The translations under genes and the position numbers were made by a program. From Erythrobacter sp. HL-111 (GTDB lineage Bacteria > Pseudomonadota > Alphaproteobacteria > Sphingomonadales > Sphingomonadaceae), in contig NZ_LT629743.1 of NCBI RefSeq assembly GCF_900105095.1, positions 2,666,001-2,730,000 on the forward strand: 64,000 bases of DNA, given 5' to 3'. Within the stretch, counting starts at the first letter, position 1. Each line of letters begins with the position of its first letter. The notes beneath the pieces were generated by a model, which was given only the letters and a program-made list of their open reading frames with translations, made no database searches and was not told the origin of the DNA. Below, one piece after another: positions 33,750 to 41,017 of this stretch.

Positions 33750-34762
33750 CCGGCTACGCCGCGACCGGCTTCGACCTGGTGCTCGCCGCGCTGATCCTCG
33801 CCACGGCTGGGTTGGCGATTAGCGTGCGCGACCTGTTCGCGGCGGTGGTGTTCTTCATCGTCTACGGCATCTTCGTCGCGCTGGCCTGGCTGCGGCTGGG
33901 CGCGATCGACGTGGCCCTGACCGAAGCGGCGCTGGGCGCGGGGCTGACGGGGGTGCTGCTGATCGGCGCGGTCGCGCGGCTGGCGCGCAACCTTGTCGAA
34001 CGGCGCCCGGAGGGCAGCGGCGAAGGCGGCCTCCTTGCCGCCCCGCCGGTGTCGCGCGCTGCCTCGCCGGCCGCGCGGATCCCGGCGATGCTCGGCTCGG
34101 CCGGGATCAGTGCGGTGCTGGGCTGGGCCTTTCTCGCGCAGCCGGCGGACGAGGGGCTGCGCGGCCCGGTGGCCGCCAATCTCGCCTCATCGGGGGTGAC
34201 CAATCCCGTCACCGCCGTCCTGCTCAATTTTCGCGGCTGGGACACCCTGCTCGAAAGCGTGGTGCTGCTGGCGGCGCTGACAGGGGTCTGGGCCCTCGCG
34301 CGCGACGAGGACTGGGGCCTGCGGCCCGGCCTGCGCCAGCACGCGCGCGCCGCGGGCGTTCTGGCGACGTTCGGCCGCTTGCTGCCGCCCTTCGGCCTGC
34401 TGCTCGGAGTCTATCTCGTCTGGGTCGGGGCGTCGCGGCCCGGCGGGGCGTTCCAGGGGGGGACGGTGCTGGCTGCGGTCTGGCTGCTGGTGATGATGGC
34501 AGGGCTGATGGCCCCGCCGCGGGTCACGTCGCCGCGGATCCGCGCGGTCCTGATCGCGGGACCGCTGCTGTTCCTGGCGATCGGGCTGGCCGGAGCGCTT
34601 GCGGGAACGTTTCTCGCCCTGCCGCCTGCCGTTGCCAAGTGGGTGATCCTGCTGATCGAGAGCGGGCTGACGTTGTCGATCGCCGCGACGCTGGCGCTGC
34701 TGGTGCTGGGTCCGCCGCAATCGCCCGCGACGCCTGCGGGCCATACGCGGGACAGGCCGTGA
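33746..34762 (+). CDS. MbhD/DUF4040-like plus MnhB-like fusion subunit
   Basis: 338 residues with about ten membrane spans. The first part (to about 90) has LAALILATAGLAISVRDLFAAVVFFIVYGIFVALAWLRLG and DVALTEAALGAGLTGVLLI, the MbhD/DUF4040 sequence normally found at the C-terminus of MrpA. The last part (from about 205) is MnhB-like, with LPPFGLLLGVYLVWVGASRPGGAFQGGTVLAAVW (the GHxxPGGGFQGG-type motif, with GAS for GH). So MrpA's tail is joined to MrpB. It is coupled to both neighbours by 4-nt overlaps. Confidence 0.82.
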   Translation: MTGYAATGFDLVLAALILATAGLAISVRDLFAAVVFFIVYGIFVALAWLRLGAIDVALTEAALGAGLTGVLLIGAVARLARNLVERRPEGSGEGGLLAAPPVSRAASPAARIPAMLGSAGISAVLGWAFLAQPADEGLRGPVAANLASSGVTNPVTAVLLNFRGWDTLLESVVLLAALTGVWALARDEDWGLRPGLRQHARAAGVLATFGRLLPPFGLLLGVYLVWVGASRPGGAFQGGTVLAAVWLLVMMAGLMAPPRVTSPRIRAVLIAGPLLFLAIGLAGALAGTFLALPPAVAKWVILLIESGLTLSIAATLALLVLGPPQSPATPAGHTRDRP

Positions 34763-35106
34763 TCGCCTCGGCAACGATCTTCGGCCTTTGCGGCGCGGCG
34801 CTGATCGGGCTGGGGCTCTACAGCTACGTGACCAATCGGCACCTGCTGCGCCGCCTGCTGGCTTTCAATGTGATCGGATCGGGCATCTTCCTGCTGCTCG
34901 GTGCGAGCGGCGCGAGGCTGCCGCTGGTGGCCGCCGATCCGGTGCCGCAGGCGCTGATCATCACCGGCATCGTGGTGGCATTGGCCGCCACCGCCCTGGG
35001 TGTCGGACTGGTGCTCGCCTACGCCCGTGTCACGGGCCGCACGAGCCTGCCCGAGGACAGCGCCGGGGACAGCGCCGGGGACACGCCGCAGGAGCCGCCG
35101 CGATGA
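34759..35106 (+). CDS. mnhC: Mrp/Mnh antiporter subunit C (NuoK-like)
   Basis: 115 residues, GTG start overlapping the previous stop. Three membrane helices in NuoK order with LIGLGLYSYVTNRHLLRRLLAFNVIGSGIFLLLGA and a second block DPVPQALIITGIVVALAATALGVGLV, where the DPxxQALxLTGIVI motif is diagnostic of MrpC. The hydrophilic C-terminal tail (DSAGDSAGDTPQEPP) carries a short repeat. It is coupled to the next gene by ATGA. Confidence 0.88.
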   Translation: MIASATIFGLCGAALIGLGLYSYVTNRHLLRRLLAFNVIGSGIFLLLGASGARLPLVAADPVPQALIITGIVVALAATALGVGLVLAYARVTGRTSLPEDSAGDSAGDTPQEPPR

Positions 35107-36614
35107 ACGCCTCGCTCGCGGTGGTCGCGCTGGTCGCTGCGCCCTTGCTCGCGGCGCTGCTCGCGGTCGTGCTGCCGCGCCGGGGGGCGCTGCTGGCGCT
35201 GCTCGCGCTGGGCGGGATCGCGGCAGCGCTGACGGTGCTGGTCCCGGTCGCGCTGCGGTCTGGCGTCGTCGTGCTTGCCGTCGGAGGCTGGCCGGCGCCG
35301 CTCGGCATCATGCTGCGCGCGGACGGGCTGGCGCTGGCCTTCCTGACGATGACGGCACTGGTCATGTCGGCGGTGCTGGTCTGCGCGCGCCCGCAATTCG
35401 CCGGGATCGGCCACGCCGGCGAGACGCGCAGCCAATGGGCGTTCTGGCCACTGGCGACGATGCTGTGGAGCGCGCTCAACGTCGGGTTCCTGTCGCGCGA
35501 CCTGTTCAATCTCTACGTCGCTCTCGAACTGATGACCGTCGCGGCCGTGGCTCTCGTGGCGATCGAGGGCAGGGCGGGCGCGCTTGCGGCGGCCCTGCGT
35601 TACATGATGTTCGCGCTGTGGGGATCGCTCGCCTATCTCCTCGGCGCTGCGCTGATCTATTCGGGATACGGCACGCTCGATCTCGCATTGCTGGCGGCGC
35701 AGGGGATCGGGCGGCAGGCGATGCCGGGCGACGGCGCGATCGCGATCCCGCTCGCCGCCGGGTTGATGACCGCCGGGCTGGCGATCAAGACCGCGCTGTT
35801 CCCGTTCCACGCCTGGCTCCCGCCCGCGCATTCGGGAGCGCCCGCCCCGGCATCGGCGATGCTGTCGGCCCTCGTGCCCAAGGCATCCTTCGTGATCCTG
35901 GTCCGCCTGTGGTTCGAGGCACTGCCCGATCTGGCCTCGCCCGCGCTGCTGGTGACGCTCGGCGCGATGGGCGCGGGGGCGGTCTTCCATGGTTCGCTGC
36001 TGGCGCTGCGCCAGACCCGGCTCAAGCTGATCATCGCCTATTCGACCGTGGCCCAGATCGGCTACCTGTTCCTGGTGTTCCCGCTGGCCGGCGGCGATTC
36101 CTACGCGCAGCCGTGGTCGGCCAGCGCCTGGCCCGGGGCGATGTTCCAGGCGCTCAGCCATGGCCTTGCCAAGGCGGCGATGTTCCTGTGCGCGGGGGCG
36201 TGGATCGTCGCGGTCGGGCATGACCGGCTGGACGGGATGCGCGGCCTCGCGCGCGCCTGCCCGATGACCGCCTTCGCCTTCGGGCTGGCGGCCGTGACCC
36301 TGGTCGGCCTGCCGCCATCGGGCGGGTTCACCGCCAAGTACCTGATGCTGACCGCGGCCTTCGCCTCGGGTCAGGTGGTCTGGGGCGTGGTGCTGGTAAT
36401 CGGCGGGGTGCTGGCGGCGGCCTATCTCTATCGCCCGCTGGGGATGATCTTCGCGCGCGACGACGGCGCCGCGTTCAACCCCGTGCCGCCCGCGTTGCAG
36501 GTCGCGCCGCTGCTGCTGGCGCTGTCGGCCATCCTGCTGGGCGTGGCCTCGCAACCGCCTTTCGGCCTGCTCCAGATCGGGCGACCGGCGAACGCTGCGG
36601 AAGGGCTGGAATGA
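35103..36614 (+). CDS. mnhD: Mrp/Mnh antiporter subunit D-like (NuoL/M/N family), first
   Basis: 503 residues, about 14 membrane spans. It has the key TM5 glutamate in NLYVALELMTVAAVALVAI, the TM7 Lys in MTAGLAIKTALFPFHAWLPPAHSGAP and the discontinuous-helix Lys/Pro region APASAMLSALVPKASFVILVRLW, followed by RLKLIIAYSTVAQIGYLFLV and MFQALSHGLAKAAMFLCAG. These are the proton-channel residues of MrpD and the Nuo antiporter-like subunits. It is coupled to its neighbours. Confidence 0.88.
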   Translation: MNASLAVVALVAAPLLAALLAVVLPRRGALLALLALGGIAAALTVLVPVALRSGVVVLAVGGWPAPLGIMLRADGLALAFLTMTALVMSAVLVCARPQFAGIGHAGETRSQWAFWPLATMLWSALNVGFLSRDLFNLYVALELMTVAAVALVAIEGRAGALAAALRYMMFALWGSLAYLLGAALIYSGYGTLDLALLAAQGIGRQAMPGDGAIAIPLAAGLMTAGLAIKTALFPFHAWLPPAHSGAPAPASAMLSALVPKASFVILVRLWFEALPDLASPALLVTLGAMGAGAVFHGSLLALRQTRLKLIIAYSTVAQIGYLFLVFPLAGGDSYAQPWSASAWPGAMFQALSHGLAKAAMFLCAGAWIVAVGHDRLDGMRGLARACPMTAFAFGLAAVTLVGLPPSGGFTAKYLMLTAAFASGQVVWGVVLVIGGVLAAAYLYRPLGMIFARDDGAAFNPVPPALQVAPLLLALSAILLGVASQPPFGLLQIGRPANAAEGLE

Positions 36615-38086
36615 CCGCCGCGCTCCCCGTCATGATCCTGCTCAGCTCGCTGCTGGTCGCGCCGATCACGTTCTTCCTGCCGGAGCGATGCCATCGCTGG
36701 CGCAACGGCCTGAACCTCGGCGGCGCGGTGGTCAAACTGGCGCTGATCGCGTTCATGATCGCCGAGGTCGCCCAGGGCACGATCTACGAAGCGCGGCTGC
36801 AATTCGCACCGGGGCTATACCTCCTGCTGCGGGTCGATGCGCTGTCGCTGCTGTTCGTCACGCTGTCGGCGTTCCTGTGGCTGCTGACCACGATCTACGC
36901 GATCGCCTATCTGCACGGCAAACCCGAACAATCGCGCTTTTTCGGGTTCTTCAGCCTGTGCGTGGCGGCGACTACCGGGATTGCCTTGTCGGGCACGCTG
37001 ATCTCGTTCTTCATCTTCTTCGAGATGCTGACGCTGTCGACCTGGCCGCTGGTGGTGCACAGGCAGGACGCAAGGTCGATCGCCGCGGGGCGCATCTATC
37101 TGACCTATGCCTTGCCCGCCAGCGCGCTGCTGCTGGTGGCGATCGTGTGGCTGGAAAGCGCGGTCGGCCCGGTCGAATTCGCCGTTCCGGCCGATCTGCT
37201 GCTGATCGACGACACCAGCCTGCAGATCATCTTTGCCCTGTTCATCGCCGGGCTGGGGGCCAAGGCGGCGCTGGTGCCGCTGCACGGCTGGCTGCCCGCC
37301 GCGATGGCCGCACCTGCGCCGGTCAGCGCGCTGCTGCACGCGGTCGCGGTGGTCAAGGCGGGGGCGTTCGGCGTGATGCGGATCGTGCTCGACGTGTTCG
37401 GGCTCGACCTGATGGATCGGCTCGACCTGGCGCAGCCGCTTGCGCTGCTCGCCTCGCTCACCATCCTGTGGGGTTCGGCGCGCGCGCTCAACCAGACCGA
37501 GGTGAAGAAGCGGCTGGCCTTCTCGACCGTCAGCCAGGTGTCCTACATCGTGCTCGGGATGGCATTGGCGAGCCCCTATGCGCTGATCGGCGGGCTGGTG
37601 CATCTCGTCCATCAGGGCCTGATGAAAATCACCCTGTTCTTCTGTGCCGGGATCTATGACGAGCGTGCCGGGATCAGGCGCATCGACCAGCTCGACGGGA
37701 TCGGCGAACGGATGCCGTGGACGTCGGTGTGCTTTTCGCTCGGCGCGATCGGAATGATCGGGTTGCCGCCGACGGCCGGCTTCGTCACGAAGATCCATCT
37801 CGGCATCGGCGCGGTCGAAGCCGACGCGCCCGGGGTGTTGGCGGTGCTGGCGCTTTCGACCCTGCTCAATGCCGCCTATTTCCTGCCGCTGGTCTACCGG
37901 ATCTGGTTCCTCGACCCGGGCGAGGCAGCAGCGACGGGCGATCCGCCGACCGAGCGCCCCCTTGCCCTGATCGCGCCGGCGGTGGTTACCGGATCCGCCT
38001 CGCTCGCGGTCGGCCTGCTGGCGGCGACGCCGTTCAGCCCGCTGGGGTGGGCCACCCTGATCGCGCAGCTGGATTACCTGCCGTGA
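36611..38086 (+). CDS. proton-conducting transporter subunit (NuoL/M-like), second
   Basis: 491 residues, about 14 membrane spans. TM5 Glu is present in ISFFIFFEMLTLSTWPLVVH and the TM7 Lys in AGLGAKAALVPLHGWLPAAMAAPAPVSALLHAVAVVKAG. Also recognisable are LAFSTVSQVSYIVLGMAL and HLVHQGLMKITLFFCAG. It is MrpD-like by length, well under full MrpA (about 800-970). In a canonical complex one D and one long A are present, but here the second and third subunits are of D size. Four-base overlaps tie it to its neighbours. Confidence 0.88.
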   Translation: MTAALPVMILLSSLLVAPITFFLPERCHRWRNGLNLGGAVVKLALIAFMIAEVAQGTIYEARLQFAPGLYLLLRVDALSLLFVTLSAFLWLLTTIYAIAYLHGKPEQSRFFGFFSLCVAATTGIALSGTLISFFIFFEMLTLSTWPLVVHRQDARSIAAGRIYLTYALPASALLLVAIVWLESAVGPVEFAVPADLLLIDDTSLQIIFALFIAGLGAKAALVPLHGWLPAAMAAPAPVSALLHAVAVVKAGAFGVMRIVLDVFGLDLMDRLDLAQPLALLASLTILWGSARALNQTEVKKRLAFSTVSQVSYIVLGMALASPYALIGGLVHLVHQGLMKITLFFCAGIYDERAGIRRIDQLDGIGERMPWTSVCFSLGAIGMIGLPPTAGFVTKIHLGIGAVEADAPGVLAVLALSTLLNAAYFLPLVYRIWFLDPGEAAATGDPPTERPLALIAPAVVTGSASLAVGLLAATPFSPLGWATLIAQLDYLP

Positions 38087-39813
38087 TCGGGCCGACGGGG
38101 CCGCTGCTGCCCCTGGCGGCGCTGGTCTGGCCGCTGCTGCTGGGCGTGCTGGCTGCGCTGCCCGCGATCCGCCCCCATGCCCTGCGGCTGCTCCCGCTCG
38201 CGCCTGTTCCGGCGCTCTGGCTGGCGGTGTCCGGGGTGGAGGGCGCCACCCGGGCGCCCGGCCTGCTGCTGGGCGTCACGCTGGCCGCCGATCGCCCTGC
38301 CGCGCTGCTGCTGGGGCTCACGGCGGCGTTGTGGTTCGCCGCCGCCATTCACGCCCAGGGCTCGATGGCCGCGACCCGCAGGCCGGCGGTGTTCAGCGGG
38401 TTCTGGTGCCTGACGCTGGCGGGCAATCTCGGCGTCTTCCTGGCGCAGGATGTGGTGACCTTCTACGTCGCCTTCGCCGCGGTTTCCCTGTCGTCCTATT
38501 TCCTCGTCGTGCACGAAGGGACCGCGCCGGCCTTGCGCGCGGGGCGGGTCTACATCGTGCTGGCGATCGTTGGGGAGGTCTGCCTGCTGGTCGGCTTCGT
38601 GATCGGCGCAGGGGCGGCCGACGGGTTGATGATCGGGGACATCCGGGCCGCGCTGCCCGCCGCGCCGCCGCCGGGCGGAGCGGCGATCTGGCTGCTGGTT
38701 GCGGGTTTCGGGATCAAGGCGGGGCTGATGCCGCTCCATGTCTGGCTGCCGCTGGCGCACCCTGCCGCGCCCACGCCGGCCTCGGCGGTGCTGTCGGGCG
38801 CGATCGTCAAGGCGGGCATCGTCGGCCTGATGCTGTTCCTGCCGGTCGCCAGCGATGCTGCGGCCGTCCTGGTCCCGCTGGGCTTCGCCGCCGCTTTCCT
38901 CGCCGCGCTGACCGGGCTGCGGGTGCGCGCGCCCAAGGCGATCCTCGCCTATTCCACGATCAGCCAGATGGGGATCGTGATCGCGCTGGTCGCGGCTGCG
39001 ACGCGGGCGCCCGGCGCCGACATGACGCAGGCCGCGTTCTATGCCTTTCACCACGGGCTGGCCAAGGGCGCGCTGTTTCTCGGCGTCGCGGTGGTCGCGG
39101 TCGCCAAGGGGGCGTGGCGCACCGGCGCGCTGGCGGCGATGGGCCTCGCCGCGCTTTCCGTCGCCGGAGCGCCGCTGACCGGCGGGGGGCTGGCCAAGAC
39201 CATGGCCAAGACCGGATTGGGGCATTGGGAGGAGCTGGCGCTCACGCTTTCGGCCGTGACGACGACCCTGGTGCTCGGCTGGTTCATGGTCCGGCTCGCT
39301 GCGATTCCGGCGAAGGAGCCCGCCAGGGTCGTTTGCGGCAGGTCGGCCCCTCCGATGTCGATGGCGCTCCCCGCTGGCGCGCTCGTGCTGGCTGCCCTGG
39401 CGCTGCCCTGGTGGCTGTGGAACGGGTGGAGCGGGCTTCCTCCCGACTACCCGCTGCGCCCCGGCACTCTCTGGTCGGCGCTGTGGCCGGCGGCGATCGG
39501 GCTGGCTGTGATCGCGGCGATGGCGGCCGCGCGCTGGCCCGCGGGAACGCAGGACGAAGCCGACCCGCTGCGCGCCGCGCGCTGGTCAGGCAGGGTCCTT
39601 GCGCCGCTCCGGGCTGTTCCCGCGCGCCTGGCATCGGTTCGCGGCAGTCTAGCCGAACGGGCCGAGGCGTCCCTGCGACATGGCGGCACGCTGCTGGCTC
39701 GAGCCGACGAGAGAGCGGAACAGGCGCTGTCCCGCTGGAGCATCAGCGGGGTCGTGGTCATGGTCTTCATCCTCGCGGTGAGCGCCGGCATGGGACTTGC
39801 CGTCCGGAACTGA
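38083..39813 (+). CDS. proton-conducting transporter subunit (NuoL/M-like), third, without TM5 Glu
   Basis: 576 residues, GTG start overlapping the previous stop. Membrane core to about 460 with FGIKAGLMPLHVWLPLAHPA and SAVLSGAIVKAGIVGLMLF (TM7/TM8 Lys kept), plus RAPKAILAYSTISQMGI. The TM5 segment reads TFYVAFAAVSLSSYFLVVH: the conserved Glu of the other two subunits (ELMT, EMLTL) is Ala here. The C-terminus adds an Arg-rich amphipathic stretch and a last helix (VVVMVFILAVSAGMGLAV). It may be an altered or non-pumping module. It ends the operon. Confidence 0.85.
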   Translation: MIGPTGPLLPLAALVWPLLLGVLAALPAIRPHALRLLPLAPVPALWLAVSGVEGATRAPGLLLGVTLAADRPAALLLGLTAALWFAAAIHAQGSMAATRRPAVFSGFWCLTLAGNLGVFLAQDVVTFYVAFAAVSLSSYFLVVHEGTAPALRAGRVYIVLAIVGEVCLLVGFVIGAGAADGLMIGDIRAALPAAPPPGGAAIWLLVAGFGIKAGLMPLHVWLPLAHPAAPTPASAVLSGAIVKAGIVGLMLFLPVASDAAAVLVPLGFAAAFLAALTGLRVRAPKAILAYSTISQMGIVIALVAAATRAPGADMTQAAFYAFHHGLAKGALFLGVAVVAVAKGAWRTGALAAMGLAALSVAGAPLTGGGLAKTMAKTGLGHWEELALTLSAVTTTLVLGWFMVRLAAIPAKEPARVVCGRSAPPMSMALPAGALVLAALALPWWLWNGWSGLPPDYPLRPGTLWSALWPAAIGLAVIAAMAAARWPAGTQDEADPLRAARWSGRVLAPLRAVPARLASVRGSLAERAEASLRHGGTLLARADERAEQALSRWSISGVVVMVFILAVSAGMGLAVRN

Positions 39814-39988
39814 GGCCGGTCCGTCACGGCGCGCAATGGCCGGGCGGCCGGCCTGGTTTCGTGCAGCCGGTGGCCTGCGCCGATCTTCCGTGTCGAACCG
39901 CGCGACACGAGGGCCGCCACGGCCGGCGATCGCGCCAGGGACCGGATCGTCACGCCGGCGTGGTGAGGTTCTCCACGGGGCGGGCCAC

Positions 39989-40993
39989 CTATTCGGCCGC
40001 TTCGCGCAAGGGGGCGAGCAGCCCGCCGAGGAGGTCCGCAAGGTCGACCTCGGGCGCGCCGGCAGGGTCGTATCCCGCGCGCATCGGGCTGACCGCGACA
40101 TGGCGGCGATAGACCACGCTTTCATCGCCAAGCTGATCGGCGGCCGGCTGTTCGGTGTTCATGTCGAAACTGACGCCCGGAAGCGGGGGGATCTCCATGC
40201 CCCGGGCCGCGGCCATCGCGCGCATGGTCGCAGAGGCGGTCTCGGCGAGGTTGGCGGCGAAGCCGACCCGGTAGGCATTGTAGGTCCCGATCCGGGTCTC
40301 GCGCCATTCGGCCCCTTCGAGCCGGTCGGGGAAATTGACGTTGAGCGCGAGCCCCCGGGGCAGAAGCGGGCCGTCGCCCGCTGCCGCGTCGAGCGCTTCG
40401 ACGAGGTCGAGGACGCGCCCGGCGACCTCGTCCGAAAGCGGGTTGTCCAGCGTCTCGCTTTCCGTGTTCGCCCCGGCGCTCAGCGCGATCGCGGGCAGGC
40501 CATGCAGCGCGGCGAACTGGGCGACGCTGACCGTGCCCGACGACAGCACGATCGCGCCCACGTTCTGCCCTTCGTTGGGGCCGGACAGGACGAGATCGGG
40601 CGCGCCGCCCCAGCGTTCCCGCGCGACCACGTCGAGCCCGTGCATCAGCGCCATCAGCGGGGTGCCGTCGACATAGTGGAAATCGCCTGCGGGCAGGTCT
40701 TCGCGGGTCATCGCACCCGCCCCGGGATCGCCCGGCTGTGCCGCGTCGTTAAGGCACGGCTCGCTCAAGGGCACGAGCGGGCGGGCGATGTCGAGCGCCG
40801 CGCCCATCCCGCTCTGGTTGGTGCAGGGGACCGCGACGATCACGTCGTGCCCTGCCTCGCTCAACGCCTCGTAAAGCGCGACGAGATTGCTGGTGAGCCC
40901 GTCGTCATTGCCAAGCACGATGTTGCGCGCGAGCAGGCTCTCGGGAACGAGCGCCAGCGCGGCGCCGGCGGCGATTGCGAGGATGCGGTTCAT
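39989..40993 (-). CDS. exported SurE-like 5'/3'-nucleotidase
   Basis: 334 residues. A signal peptide (ILAIAAGAALALVPESLLA) precedes the SurE fold. The metal motif is NIVLGNDDGLTSN, equivalent to LLSNDDG at the very start of cytosolic SurE. The second signature SGPNEGQNVGAIVLSSGTV is also present. SurE enzymes dephosphorylate nucleoside monophosphates and short polyphosphates. The C-terminus is longer than usual (SurE is about 250 residues). The gene is 24 nt downstream of a TonB receptor gene in the same orientation, so a periplasmic nucleotide-scavenging unit is plausible. Downstream, 39814-39988 holds no gene that I can support. Confidence 0.85.
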   Translation of the reverse strand: MNRILAIAAGAALALVPESLLARNIVLGNDDGLTSNLVALYEALSEAGHDVIVAVPCTNQSGMGAALDIARPLVPLSEPCLNDAAQPGDPGAGAMTREDLPAGDFHYVDGTPLMALMHGLDVVARERWGGAPDLVLSGPNEGQNVGAIVLSSGTVSVAQFAALHGLPAIALSAGANTESETLDNPLSDEVAGRVLDLVEALDAAAGDGPLLPRGLALNVNFPDRLEGAEWRETRIGTYNAYRVGFAANLAETASATMRAMAAARGMEIPPLPGVSFDMNTEQPAADQLGDESVVYRRHVAVSPMRAGYDPAGAPEVDLADLLGGLLAPLREAAE

Positions 40994-41017
40994 GGGCCGG
41001 GGTCCCTTCCTTGCGGG

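Noticed and set aside
39814..39988. 175-nt gap after the antiporter operon
   Set aside because: GC-rich with short GGCCGG repeats; no convincing terminator, RNA or gene could be seen.
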